This document shows positions 45,826 through 52,657 of a stretch of 64,000 bases of DNA, piece after piece. The translations under genes were made by a program, and so were the position numbers. Where the stretch lies: NCBI GenBank assembly GCA_035940575.1, contig DASZER010000056.1, positions 1 to 64,000 of the forward strand, written 5' to 3'. The notes under the pieces were generated by a model. The model made no database searches and was not told the DNA's origin. It saw only the letters and a list, made by a program, of their open reading frames with translations. The number at the start of each line of letters is the position of its first letter. Within the stretch, counting starts at the first letter, position 1. This stretch comes from BP-191 sp035940575. Its GTDB lineage: Bacteria > Actinomycetota > Actinomycetes > BP-191.

Positions 45826-46770
45826 TCAGCGGGCGTGCCGGCCGCGCGCGGGGCCGCCGACGAGGAGCACCATCCCCGCGCCCACCGCGACGGCCAGGGC
45901 GCCGAGCAGCGCCGGCGTCCCCGCGCTCCGGCCGGTGTCCGGCAGCGCAGGCCCGTCGGCGTCGTCGCTCACCGGGCGGACGGCTACGCCGCCGGGGGTT
46001 CCCGTCGCGACCGGGGAGACGGACGGCCCGAGGTCGCTCGGAGTGGCGGGCGCCACGGTCGGCGAGACCGTGGACGACGCGGTCGGCGTCGGTGACGCGG
46101 TCGGCGCGGTGATCGCGTTGTTCGTGATCGACGCCTCGCAGGTCACCAGGGAGCCGCCGCCGTTGGCCGAGCCGTTGCACTGGTCGACGGTCACGAGAAG
46201 GGACGCGCTCCGGGTCGAGGGCGCGACGGTACACGTCACGGTGCTCCCGCCGCCGTTGCCGGAGCCGTTGCACTGGGTCACGGTGGCTCCCGAGGTCGAG
46301 CCGGCCGGGTCGCAGACCATGGTGCCGCTGCCGTCGGCGGAGCCCACGCACTGGTCGACGGTCGCCGCGGTGGGCGTCGCGCCGCCGGTGACGTCGTTGA
46401 CGACGTCGACGGTGCAGGCGACCTCGCCGCCGCCACCGCTCGCGGAGCCGTTGCACTGGCTCACGGACGTGACGACGTCCTGGTACGTCGTCGTCACCGG
46501 GGCGTCGCACGTCGGCGCGTCGACCGCGCCGGTGCAGCGCTGCACGGTGACCGAGGCGCTGCCGACGCCGGTCGCCGCGTCGAGGGTGTTGACGACGGTG
46601 ACCGTGCAGCGCACGGTCTGACCGCCCTCGTTCAGGATGCCGTTGCACTGCTCCAACGGCGCGGCGGCGGCCGACGCGGTACCGGTGCCCGGGAGGACCA
46701 CCAGGAGGGGAAGCAGCAGGGCGAGCAGCCGGCGGCGCGTACGCACCGGCGAGGCGGAGAGTGCACTCAT
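45826..46770 (-). CDS. LPxTG-anchored cysteine-repeat surface protein
   Basis: A 314-residue cell-wall protein. The N-terminal signal peptide (RTRRRLLALLLPLLVVLPGTGTASA) is followed by about six repeats of about 25-40 residues with the pattern QCNGS-x2-4-GGG-x-x-V-x-C-x-V, each with two Cys 12-16 residues apart, then a Thr/Pro/Ser stalk (TASPTPTASSTVSPT), and the sorting signal LPDTG, a hydrophobic helix and an Arg/His tail. A sortase should attach it to peptidoglycan. ATG 46770 is preferred over GTG 46785 because of a GGGA site. Function unknown; adhesion or surface coating is inferred. Confidence 0.85.
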   Translation of the reverse strand: MSALSASPVRTRRRLLALLLPLLVVLPGTGTASAAAAPLEQCNGILNEGGQTVRCTVTVVNTLDAATGVGSASVTVQRCTGAVDAPTCDAPVTTTYQDVVTSVSQCNGSASGGGGEVACTVDVVNDVTGGATPTAATVDQCVGSADGSGTMVCDPAGSTSGATVTQCNGSGNGGGSTVTCTVAPSTRSASLLVTVDQCNGSANGGGSLVTCEASITNNAITAPTASPTPTASSTVSPTVAPATPSDLGPSVSPVATGTPGGVAVRPVSDDADGPALPDTGRSAGTPALLGALAVAVGAGMVLLVGGPARGRHAR

Positions 46771-46860
46771 GTCTGATCCCGTCACGTACGTCGGACGGGC
46801 CCAGGAGGTGCATGGGGGGCAACAGCCCCGAGGCTCGAGAGAAGCACCAGTCTACCCTCC

Positions 46861-46914
46861 GCGTTCCTCCGGGAACGGCGACGGGGCGCCGTCCCCGAAG
46901 GAACGACGCCCCGT
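46861..46914 (-). terminator. HU terminator region
   Basis: Two hairpins lie 20-73 bases past the hup stop: ACGGGGCG (46881-46888) pairs with CGCCCCGT (46907-46914), and CGTTCC pairs with GGAACG around 46862-46877. Either could end the hup transcript. Confidence 0.5.
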
Positions 46915-46933
46915 AGGGGAAGTCTCCGCGCCG

Positions 46934-47413
46934 TCAGCGGCCCTTCTTGGCCGGCGCCTTCTTCGCGGCCGGCTTCGCCGCCGCCTTGGTGGCCTTGGCC
47001 GGGGCCGCCTTCGCGGGCGCGGCCTTCTTCGCGGGCGCCTTCGCGGCCGGCTTCGCCGCCGCCGCCTTCGCGGGCTTGGCGGCGGCCTTGGCGGGCTTCG
47101 CCGCGGCCTTGGCCGGCGCCGCCTTCCTCTTCTTGCCGCCGCTCGCGACGGTCTCCTTGAAGCCCGCGCCCGCGCGGAACGCGGGGACCGACGTCGCCTT
47201 GACCTTGATCGGGGCGCCGGTGCGGATGTTGCGGGCCGTACGGGCGCCGCGCTCGCGCTTCTCGAACGTCCCGAAGCCGACGATGCCGACCCGGTCCCCC
47301 GACGCGACCGCCGCGATGATGGCGTCGAGCACCGCGTCGACGGCCGTCGACGCCGCCCCGCGGCCGGCGCCGGTGCGCTCGGCGACCGCGTCGATCAGCT
47401 CTGACTTGTTCAC
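46934..47413 (-). CDS. hup: HU-family DNA-binding protein with Lys/Ala tail
   Basis: Nucleoid protein. The first 90 residues are a complete HU fold (NKSELIDAVAERTG, VDAVLDAIIAAVASGDRVGIVGFGTFEKRERGARTARNIRTG with landmark GFGTFEKRERGARTARN near 47-63, PAFRAGAGFKETV). Residues 93-159 are a KPAK/KKA repeat tail resembling histone H1 and mycobacterial HupB, which binds DNA non-specifically and can be acetylated (known for HupB). The GTG at 47413 follows GGAGGAG. Confidence 0.95.
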   Translation of the reverse strand: MNKSELIDAVAERTGAGRGAASTAVDAVLDAIIAAVASGDRVGIVGFGTFEKRERGARTARNIRTGAPIKVKATSVPAFRAGAGFKETVASGGKKRKAAPAKAAAKPAKAAAKPAKAAAAKPAAKAPAKKAAPAKAAPAKATKAAAKPAAKKAPAKKGR

Positions 47414-47681
47414 GAACGACTCCTCCGGTGTCGGTCGGAACACTTCGCCCCGACGCGCCGCCGACGCTACGGGGCGGGGCGTCCCGACACAACGACCGAC
47501 GCACCCTGAGATCCTTGTGTCGCAACGGTTTCCGGGCCGCGTGGGGACCAAAGGACCCGCGACCGCCTAGTCACCTGGGACCCGGCGAAACCACCCCAAC
47601 GCGCCATAGCCCTCGTACGGCGCGAATCGGGACAGTGGGGACACCGGCCGAGACCCGCGCCGGCCCCGCGAGGAGGACCCG
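47414..47681. other. hup upstream intergenic region with a DosR-like motif
   Basis: A 268-base gap divergent between hup and a small plus-strand gene. It has lower G+C than its surroundings. GGGACCAAAGGACCC at 47544-47558 resembles the DosR/DevR box (GGGACT-N3-AGTCCC type) with changes in both halves. No promoter is clear by eye. A minus-strand frame through this region (47567-48004) looks like an antisense shadow. Confidence 0.35.
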
Positions 47682-47891
47682 TTGTCGCACCTACGCCTCG
47701 TCCCGCCGCTCGCCGCGGACGTGCCCGCCGAGTCGCCGTTCGCGGCCCCGCGCACCGCCCCCTCGATCCCGCTGCAGCCGTCGCCGTTCGACGACCCCAA
47801 GGTCGTCGCGCTGTCGTTCTTCCAGGCGGCCAGCGGCCTGTGCCTGTGCCGCGCCTGCTCGATGAAGCGCCACCCGTCGTACGGCGGCTGA
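47682..47891 (+). CDS. 69-residue protein with a CxCxxC motif
   Basis: A small protein starting at TTG 47682 after AGGAGG, so the start is well supported. It reads SHLRLVPPLAADVPAE..., Pro/Ala-rich, with FFQAASGLCLCRACSMKRH near the C-terminus. The CLCRAC cluster could bind metal or form disulfides; there is no signal peptide. Function unknown. It is followed two bases later by another small Cys-containing gene. Confidence 0.55.
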   Translation: MSHLRLVPPLAADVPAESPFAAPRTAPSIPLQPSPFDDPKVVALSFFQAASGLCLCRACSMKRHPSYGG

Positions 47892-47893
47892 CC

Positions 47894-48127
47894 GTGTCGT
47901 ACCAGCAGGGCGTCGAGGGGTTCGACCCGCGCGGACCCGATCCCGAGATCGCGGGCGGTCGGGATGCCGCTGCGTTCCCCCTGATTCCCGAGGGCCCGAT
48001 CCACGCCGTGGACGACGACGGCGTCGCCGCGTGCGGCTACGACGGCAAGCTCACCGTGCTGGACGTGCGCTGGGGCGGCATGGGTTCGTGCGACGAGTGC
48101 AGGGACGCGCTCGCATCCCGCTCCTGA
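47894..48127 (+). CDS. 77-residue protein with CxxC
   Basis: Starts at GTG 47894, two bases after the preceding stop. It contains IHAVDDDGVAACGYDGKLTVLDVRWGGMGSCDECRDAL (landmarks IHAVDDDGVAACG near 41-53 and SCDECRDAL near 66-74). His-x8-Cys and Cys-x2-Cys could form one zinc site; similar small zinc-ribbon-like proteins occur in actinobacteria. Function unknown. A strong terminator hairpin follows. Confidence 0.55.
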   Translation: MSYQQGVEGFDPRGPDPEIAGGRDAAAFPLIPEGPIHAVDDDGVAACGYDGKLTVLDVRWGGMGSCDECRDALASRS

Positions 48128-48133
48128 ACGACG

Positions 48134-48157
48134 AGAGCCACCCCGAAGGGTGGCTCT
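48134..48157. terminator. bidirectional hairpin terminator
   Basis: AGAGCCACCC-CGAA-GGGTGGCTCT is a perfect 10-bp stem with a tetraloop. It serves the plus-strand small genes and lies 8 bases past the 3' end of the minus-strand tRNA-Glu. Confidence 0.7.
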
Positions 48158-48164
48158 GCGCGTG

Positions 48165-48240
48165 TGGTAGCCCCGACCGGATTCGAACCGGCGCCGCCGC
48201 CTTGAGAGGGCGGTGTCCTAGGCCGCTAGACGACGGGGCC
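48165..48240 (-). tRNA. tRNA-Glu (anticodon CTC)
   Basis: 76-base cloverleaf on the minus strand, from GGCCCCGTCGTCTAGCGG to an encoded CCA end. The anticodon loop is CTCTCAA with anticodon CTC (reads GAG), and the T-arm contains GGTTCGAATCC. The first pair of the acceptor is G-U, usual for tRNA-Glu. It follows tRNA-Gln and gltX on the same strand. Confidence 0.95.
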
Positions 48241-48257
48241 CTAGGGGTGGTGCGGAG

Positions 48258-48329
48258 CTGGGGTACCAGGACTCGAACCTAGACTAGCTGAACCAGAATC
48301 AGCCGGGCTGCCAATTACCCCATACCCCA
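48258..48329 (-). tRNA. tRNA-Gln (anticodon CTG)
   Basis: 72-base cloverleaf on the minus strand, starting TGGGGTATGGGGTAATTGG and ending TACCCCA plus the discriminator G. The anticodon loop is TTCTGGT (CTG, reads CAG), and the T-arm has GGTTCGAGTCC. CCA is not encoded, unlike in the adjacent tRNA-Glu. Confidence 0.95.
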
Positions 48330-48420
48330 TCGCTCCCAGCCGCCAGCACCGGACTCGCGCCCGGCTCCGGCTTCGGGAACCGGCAAAGCCTACCGGACGA
48401 GGCGCCCGCCCGCCAAAGGC

Positions 48421-49884
48421 TCACTCCTCCGGGACGACGCCCCTGATGTCGTCGCGCGCGCGGTCCAGGCGCGCCAGCGTCACCGAGCGGCCGAGCAGCT
48501 CCATCGACTCGAACAGCGGCGGCGAGATCGTCCGCCCGGTCACCGCGACGCGCAGCGGCCCGAACGCGTGCTTCGGCTTGAGCCCGAGCCGCTCCACCAG
48601 CGCCGCGCGCAGCGCCGCCTCGATCCCCTCCGTCGCCCACGGCTCGACCTCCGCGAGCGCCGTGCGCGCCGCGTCGAGTGGCCCGAGCACCTCGCCGAGC
48701 AGCGTCTTCGCGGCCGCCGCCGGGTCCACCTCGAACGCCTCCCCCGCGAACAGGAAGCGCAGCAGGTCGGGCGCCTCGGTCAGCCGCGCGAGCCGCGTCT
48801 GGACCAGCGGGATCGCGCTGCGGAGCAGCTCGTGCTGCGCCTCCGACGGCTCGTCGGGCAGCACGCCTGCGTCCTGCAGGACCGGCACGATCCGCGCGGC
48901 GAGGTCGCCCTCGGAGAGCAGCCTGATGTGCTCGCCGTTGATGGCCTCGAGCTTCTTCACGTCGAAGCGCGCGGGGTTCTTCGACACCCGCGTGACGTCG
49001 AACGCCGCCACCATCTCCGCCACCGTGAACACCTCGCGGTCGGTGCCAGGCAGCGACCAGCCGAGCAGCGCGAGGTAGTTCAGCATCGCCTCGGGCAGGA
49101 AGCCGTTGCGGCGGTACCAGGCGATCGACACCTCACCGTTGCGCTTCGACAGCGGCTTGCCGTCCTCGCCCACGATCAGCGGCAGGTGCCCGAACATCGG
49201 GAACGCCTCGCGCGGCACGCCCATGGCCGCGTACATCGCCATCTGCCGCGGCGTCGCGGCGATCAGGTCCTCGCCGCGGACGATGTGCGTCATGCCCATC
49301 AGCACGTCGTCAACGGTGGCAGCGAGCATGTAGAGCGGGTGGCCGTTGGAGCGCTGGATCGTGAAGTCCGGCACGTCCTTGTGCTCGATCGTGATGGGAC
49401 CCCGTACGAGGTCGTCCCACGTCGTCGACCCGTCCGGCATCCGGAAGCGCATCGTCGCCGGGCCCTCGCCGGGCTCCGCGCGGTCGCGGCAGAAGCCGTC
49501 GTAGCCGGGGGTCTTGTCGCCCTTCGCGGCCTTGCGCCTCTGCACGTCCTCGGGCGTGCACCAGCAGGGGTACGCGTGCCCGCCCTCCTGGAGCTGCGCG
49601 ACGACGCCCGCGTAGACCTCGAAGCGCTCGCTCTGCCGGTACGGCGCCGCCGGGCCGCCGACGACGGGCCCCTCGTCCCAGTCGAGGCCGAGCCAGCGCA
49701 GCACGTCGACGGCGGCGTGGAACGCCTCGTCGGTCGCGCGCGAGGCGTCGGTGTCCTCGATGCGGTACACGAATTTCCCACGCGAACGACGCGCCACGGC
49801 CCACGAGAACAGCCCGGTGCGGACGTTCCCCACGTGCAGGTCGCCCGAGGGTGCCGGGGCGAAGCGGGTACGGACCTCGGTCAT
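48421..49884 (-). CDS. gltX: glutamate--tRNA ligase
   Basis: GltX charges tRNA-Glu and, in genomes lacking GlnRS, also tRNA-Gln for amidation by GatCAB. The 487-residue product begins TEVRTRFAPAPSGDLHVGN with the HIGH motif as HVGN at 17-20, has FVYRIEDTDASRA near 38-50, MTHIVRGEDLIAATPRQMAMY near 200-220, and KPLSKRNGEVS as the KMSKS motif. ATG 49884 overlaps the preceding stop. Cognate tRNA genes lie directly downstream. Confidence 0.97.
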   Translation of the reverse strand: MTEVRTRFAPAPSGDLHVGNVRTGLFSWAVARRSRGKFVYRIEDTDASRATDEAFHAAVDVLRWLGLDWDEGPVVGGPAAPYRQSERFEVYAGVVAQLQEGGHAYPCWCTPEDVQRRKAAKGDKTPGYDGFCRDRAEPGEGPATMRFRMPDGSTTWDDLVRGPITIEHKDVPDFTIQRSNGHPLYMLAATVDDVLMGMTHIVRGEDLIAATPRQMAMYAAMGVPREAFPMFGHLPLIVGEDGKPLSKRNGEVSIAWYRRNGFLPEAMLNYLALLGWSLPGTDREVFTVAEMVAAFDVTRVSKNPARFDVKKLEAINGEHIRLLSEGDLAARIVPVLQDAGVLPDEPSEAQHELLRSAIPLVQTRLARLTEAPDLLRFLFAGEAFEVDPAAAAKTLLGEVLGPLDAARTALAEVEPWATEGIEAALRAALVERLGLKPKHAFGPLRVAVTGRTISPPLFESMELLGRSVTLARLDRARDDIRGVVPEE

Positions 49885-50639
49885 CGCGCCACCACTCGAT
49901 TCGTCAACGTGCCCACGCCCGCGACGGTCACGGACACCTCGTCGCCGGCGTCCATCGGGCCCACGCCCGCCGGCGTGCCCGTCAGCAGCACGTCGCCCGG
50001 CAGCAGCGTCATGACCGCGGAGACGTACGCCACCAGCGTCGCGACGTCGTGCAGCAGCAGCGACGTCGGCGCGTCCTGCCTCGTCTCGCCGTTGAGCGTC
50101 GTCGTGACGCGCGAGGCGGCCGGGTCGAGGTCGGTCTCGATCCACGGGCCGAGCGGGCAGAACGTGTCGTAGCCCTTCGCGCGGGTCCACTGGCCGTCGG
50201 CCTTCTGCTGGTCGCGCGCGGTGACGTCGTTGGCGCACGTGTAGCCGAACACCACGTCCAGCGCGCGCTCGCGCGGCACGTCCCGCGACAGGCGACCGAT
50301 GACGACGGCGAGCTCGCCCTCGTAGTCGAGCCGCTCGACCGACGGCGGCCGCGCGACCGGGTCGCCCGCGCCGCAGACGGCGGTCGACGGCTTCAGGAAC
50401 ATCACCGGCGCGGCCGGCGGCTCGCCGCCCATCTCGCGGGCGTGGTCGGCGTAGTTCTTGCCGATCGCGACGACCTTGGAGGGGAGGACGGGAGCCAGGA
50501 GTCGTACGGCGTCGAGCGGGTAGCGGTCGCCCGTGAACGTGAGCGGTCCGAACGGGTGCGACGTCAGCGCCGCGACCTCGCCCCCCTCGACGACGCCGAA
50601 CGAGACCTCGCCCTCGACGCTGAACCTCGCGATGCGCAC
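49881..50639 (-). CDS. fumarylacetoacetate hydrolase family protein
   Basis: A 252-residue enzyme of the FAH superfamily, metal-dependent hydrolases or decarboxylases of 1,3-dicarbonyl compounds. It has VVAIGKNYADHAREMG near 63-78, VMFLKPSTAVCGAGDPV near 85-101, DYEGELAVVIGRLSRDV near 110-126 with the metal-binding Glu/Asp set, and LLTGTPAGVGPM near 219-230. The GTG at 50639 gives the usual RIARFSVEGEVSFGV beginning. The gene is coupled to gltX, a frequent actinobacterial pairing. Substrate unknown. Confidence 0.92.
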   Translation of the reverse strand: MRIARFSVEGEVSFGVVEGGEVAALTSHPFGPLTFTGDRYPLDAVRLLAPVLPSKVVAIGKNYADHAREMGGEPPAAPVMFLKPSTAVCGAGDPVARPPSVERLDYEGELAVVIGRLSRDVPRERALDVVFGYTCANDVTARDQQKADGQWTRAKGYDTFCPLGPWIETDLDPAASRVTTTLNGETRQDAPTSLLLHDVATLVAYVSAVMTLLPGDVLLTGTPAGVGPMDAGDEVSVTVAGVGTLTNRVVAR

Positions 50640-50669
50640 GGGCGCGAACCTATCTGTTTGGATGGACTC

Positions 50670-50909
50670 ATGACCGACATGCCGATGCCCGAGCCGAAGC
50701 CGATCGACGAGGAGAACAACCTCAAGCTTCAGCACCTCATCGAGGACTCGATCCTCAAGGGGAAGCCGTACGGCGACGAGCGGTGCGACAACTGCCTGTA
50801 CTACCTCGAGAACGAGAAGGACCTGTCCTACTGCTGGCACCCGAAGATCCGCATCCTCGTGGGCGCGGACTGGTGGTGCCAGTGGTGGGAGGAGATCCCC
50901 GCCTCGTAG
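50670..50909 (+). CDS. 79-residue four-Cys protein with a HiPIP-like spacing
   Basis: A small cytosolic protein without a signal peptide. After an acidic N-terminus it has Cys at 39, 42, 55 and 70, giving C-x2-C-x12-C-x14-C, with YCWHP at the third and GADWWCQWWEE at the fourth. High-potential iron-sulfur proteins have C-x2-C-x8-16-C-x10-13-GWC, so a Fe4S4 or zinc site is plausible; HiPIPs are normally exported, which this is not. It is divergent from the FAH-family gene and well ended by a terminator. Possibly a conserved actinobacterial protein of unknown role. Confidence 0.72.
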   Translation: MTDMPMPEPKPIDEENNLKLQHLIEDSILKGKPYGDERCDNCLYYLENEKDLSYCWHPKIRILVGADWWCQWWEEIPAS

Positions 50910-50924
50910 CGCGAGCGCGAACGA

Positions 50925-50964
50925 ACGACGAAGGGCGGCCCCCTGCGGGACCGCCCTTCGTCGT
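50925..50964. terminator. bidirectional terminator
   Basis: ACGACGAAGGGCGG pairs perfectly with CCGCCCTTCGTCGT (14 bp) around a 12-base loop. It ends the plus-strand four-Cys gene and, 15 bases past its last stop, the minus-strand microprotein operon. Confidence 0.75.
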
Positions 50965-50978
50965 GTGCCGGGACCGCG

Positions 50979-51143
50979 TCAGCAGACCCAGTAGACGTCG
51001 TACGCGTCGACCGAGTGGCCGGCGACGGTGTACGTGTGCGGCTCGACGCCGCGGGGCGAGCAGGTCCATGCGTGGGCGGCGGCGGGCGCGACGGCGGCCG
51101 CGACGATCGCGGCCGCTACGCCGAGGCGGAGCAGGCGGGTCAT
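50979..51143 (-). CDS. two-cysteine secreted microprotein A
   Basis: 54 residues; ATG 51143 after AAGGAG. The signal peptide (MTRLLRLGVAAAIVAAAVAP) is cleaved near AHA, residue 25. The mature chain of about 29 residues has Cys28 and Cys54 (25 between), the last being the C-terminal residue, and aromatic-rich HTYTV and YDVYWVC strands. Last gene of the six-gene run F to A, 23 bases after B. Too short for the usual gene-calling length cut-off. Function unknown. Confidence 0.7.
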   Translation of the reverse strand: MTRLLRLGVAAAIVAAAVAPAAAHAWTCSPRGVEPHTYTVAGHSVDAYDVYWVC

Positions 51144-51166
51144 GAGGGGTCTCCTTGCGAGGGGGG

Positions 51167-51325
51167 TCAGCCGCAGAGGTAGAAGTACGGGTACTGGATG
51201 TCGGCGTCCGTGGTGTGGATCGTGCGGGTGCCGCGGCAGACGATCTGGCGGACGGCGAACGCGCTGGGCGCGGACGTCGCGACGGCTGCCGCGACGAGGG
51301 CGGCGGCGACGAGCTTGCGGGACAT
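51167..51325 (-). CDS. two-cysteine secreted microprotein B
   Basis: 52 residues; ATG 51325 after AAGGAC. Signal peptide SRKLVAAALVAAAVATSAPSAFA, cleavage near residue 24. Mature chain about 28 residues with Cys30 and Cys51 (20 between) and an aromatic IQYPYFYLCG end. Lies 38 bases after C in the same run. No known domain. Confidence 0.7.
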   Translation of the reverse strand: MSRKLVAAALVAAAVATSAPSAFAVRQIVCRGTRTIHTTDADIQYPYFYLCG

Positions 51326-51363
51326 GGCTGTCCTTCCGGTGGGGTGAGGGGTCGTGCGGTACG

Positions 51364-51540
51364 TCACTGCTCCGTGCAGGTGACGACCGGGTACGTGATC
51401 GTCCACGTGCCGCCGCCGGGACCCGCGAAGCGCTGGGTCACGAGCTCGACGGTGCAGCCCGGCGCCGCGGAGGCGGTGGTGGTGGCGAACGCCGACGCGG
51501 CGAGGGCGGCGACGGCGGCGAGGCGGAGGAGGCGGTTCAT
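51364..51540 (-). CDS. two-cysteine secreted microprotein C
   Basis: 58 residues; ATG 51540 after AAGGAG. Signal peptide NRLLRLAAVAALAASAFA with a Thr/Ser-Ala cleavage region near residue 25. Mature chain about 33 residues with Cys29 and Cys55 (25 between), a CTVEL strand, a Gly-rich turn (GPGGGTW) and a TITYPVVTC strand, so a disulfide-closed beta-hairpin is likely. Sixteen bases after D. Confidence 0.7.
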   Translation of the reverse strand: MNRLLRLAAVAALAASAFATTTASAAPGCTVELVTQRFAGPGGGTWTITYPVVTCTEQ

Positions 51541-51556
51541 CGAGGGGCTCCTTCGG

Positions 51557-51697
51557 CTAGCAGGGGATCTGGACGCCGGGGAACGACACGGGCCCGACCT
51601 CGAACGGCGCCACCGGCTGGTGGCACGCGGACGCGGGGACCGCGGGCAGCACGGCGACGGCCGCGAGGGCGGCGGCGGCGAGCAGGCGTACGGGCAT
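51557..51697 (-). CDS. two-cysteine secreted microprotein D
   Basis: 46 residues; ATG 51697 after AAGGAGATCCCG. Signal peptide PVRLLAAAALAAVAVLPAVPASA, cleaved next to Cys25, leaving a 22-residue peptide with Cys at its first and last positions (Cys25 and Cys46, 20 between) and GPVSFPGVQIP between them. It is the shortest of the array. A lipobox is not convincing because Leu is missing at -3. Seventeen bases after E. Confidence 0.7.
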   Translation of the reverse strand: MPVRLLAAAALAAVAVLPAVPASACHQPVAPFEVGPVSFPGVQIPC

Positions 51698-51714
51698 CGG
51701 GATCTCCTTGGGGG

Positions 51715-51870
51715 TCAGGGGGCGACGCAGCGGGCGGCGGGCGCCGTGACGGGGCCCGCGGGCGTCGCGTACGTCCGCTCGTAGACCTCCCACTGGCAGG
51801 CGGACGCGGTGCCCTGCACGAGGGCGACGGCGACGGTGGCCGCGACGAGCGCGGCGCGGAGGAGCGCCAC
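51715..51870 (-). CDS. two-cysteine secreted microprotein E
   Basis: 51 residues; GTG 51870 two bases after the F stop, so translation is coupled. Signal peptide ALLRAALVAATVAVALVQGTASA, cleaved near residue 24. Mature chain about 27 residues with Cys25 and Cys48 (22 between), CQWEVYE strand, GPVT and PAARC. No ribosome-binding site of its own, fitting coupling. Confidence 0.68.
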   Translation of the reverse strand: MALLRAALVAATVAVALVQGTASACQWEVYERTYATPAGPVTAPAARCVAP

Positions 51871-51872
51871 GG

Positions 51873-52055
51873 CTAGCAGGCGTACGCGAGGCGGCGGACC
51901 TCGACCTGGACGGGGAAGTCCGAGGACGTCGTGACGAGCGGGTCGCCCCAGTAGAAGCGGCAGAACGGCTCGGGGCCGGCCGAGGCGGCGGAGAGGGGGG
52001 CTACGACGCCGGCGAGGGCGGCGCCGGCCAGGAGCATGCGGATGGTGCGCGACAT
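51873..52055 (-). CDS. two-cysteine secreted microprotein F
   Basis: 60 residues; ATG 52055 after GGAGG. Signal peptide SRTIRMLLAGAALAGVVAPLSAASA, cleaved near residue 26. Mature chain about 34 residues with Cys32 and Cys60 (27 between), the last residue being Cys; strands CRFYW and FPVQVEV. First gene of the F-E-D-C-B-A run. A 7-bp hairpin (GACGCCC with GGGCGTC, 52082-52101) lies in its upstream region. Confidence 0.72.
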   Translation of the reverse strand: MSRTIRMLLAGAALAGVVAPLSAASAGPEPFCRFYWGDPLVTTSSDFPVQVEVRRLAYAC

Positions 52056-52081
52056 CGGGTCCTCCGAGGGGGGAGAGGGGG

Positions 52082-52101
52082 GACGCCCTGCGCGGGGCGT
52101 C
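52082..52101 (-). promoter_or_regulatory. hairpin upstream of microprotein F
   Basis: GACGCCC and GGGCGTC pair around a six-base loop, 27-46 bases before the F ATG. It could be a 5' untranslated region structure or an operator for the six-gene run. Confidence 0.35.
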
Positions 52102-52134
52102 GGAGGCCGTTTCTACACCTCGTGCGGGTTTCCT

Positions 52135-52170
52135 GCCGTCGCGGCGGGTGCCGAGGCCCGCCGCGACGGC
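52135..52170 (-). terminator. terminator after microprotein G
   Basis: GCCGTCGCGGCGGG pairs perfectly with CCCGCCGCGACGGC (14 bp, 8-base loop), 19 bases past the G stop. It separates G from the F-A run. Confidence 0.7.
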
Positions 52171-52189
52171 GTACGGAACGGTGCGGCCG

Positions 52190-52351
52190 TCAGTCGCAGG
52201 CGAGGACGGGGAACAGGACGACCGCTGTCCAGGTCGTCCCACCGACCATCCGCCGCTCGAGTCGGACGTCGCAGGCCGCGGACGCGGAGGTGCTGCCGAG
52301 CGAGACGGCGATCAGGCCGGCGGCGAGGCCGGCTCGGACGATGCGTGACAT
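52190..52351 (-). CDS. two-cysteine secreted microprotein G
   Basis: 53 residues; ATG 52351 after AAGGAG. Signal peptide SRIVRAGLAAGLIAVSLGSTSASA, cleaved near residue 25. Mature chain about 28 residues with Cys27 and Cys52 (24 between), CDVRLERR and TTWTAVVLFPVLAC strands. It has terminators on both sides, so is probably a single-gene transcript. Confidence 0.7.
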   Translation of the reverse strand: MSRIVRAGLAAGLIAVSLGSTSASAACDVRLERRMVGGTTWTAVVLFPVLACD

Positions 52352-52433
52352 GGGTGTGCTCCTTCGGACGGGGTGGAGGGGGACGGCTCGACGGCGGCCG
52401 AAACACCGTCGGGCGAACAGCGGCGCCGTGCGA

Positions 52434-52465
52434 CGCGACCACCCCCGCGTACGGGAGCGGTCGCG
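52434..52465 (-). terminator. hairpin after microprotein H
   Basis: CGCGACC and GGTCGCG pair around an inner, imperfect CCCCG/CGGG stem, 15 bases past the H stop. Confidence 0.5.
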
Positions 52466-52479
52466 GCGCGGGCGCGGGA

Positions 52480-52629
52480 CTACCAGGCGCAGCGCGGGTG
52501 CCTGTACTGGACCGGGCCGATCTCCTCGCCGGACCAGGACAGCGTGCACCCGACGCCGGCCGAGGCGATCGCGGGGGCGAGGGCGGTAGCGACGCCGGCC
52601 GCCGCGAGGACGAGACGCATGCTCTTCAC
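52480..52629 (-). CDS. two-cysteine secreted microprotein H
   Basis: 49 residues; GTG 52629 after GGAGCCCCTC (an ATG three codons later is an alternative). Signal peptide KSMRLVLAAAGVATALAPAIASA, cleaved near residue 24. Mature chain about 25 residues with Cys28 and Cys47 (18 between), strands CTLSW and GPVQYRHPRC, ending AW. Twenty-eight bases after I. Confidence 0.68.
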   Translation of the reverse strand: MKSMRLVLAAAGVATALAPAIASAGVGCTLSWSGEEIGPVQYRHPRCAW

Positions 52630-52657
52630 GAGGGGCTCCTCCGAGTCGGGCGCGGGC

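Noticed and set aside
46140..46460. Regular Cys/Gly DNA repeats resembling a repeat array
   Set aside because: They encode the QCNGS surface-protein repeats and vary in spacing and sequence at the DNA level.
47567..48004. A 145-codon minus ORF opposite the two CxxC-type small genes
   Set aside because: Antisense shadow; the plus-strand genes have AGGAGG and a following terminator.
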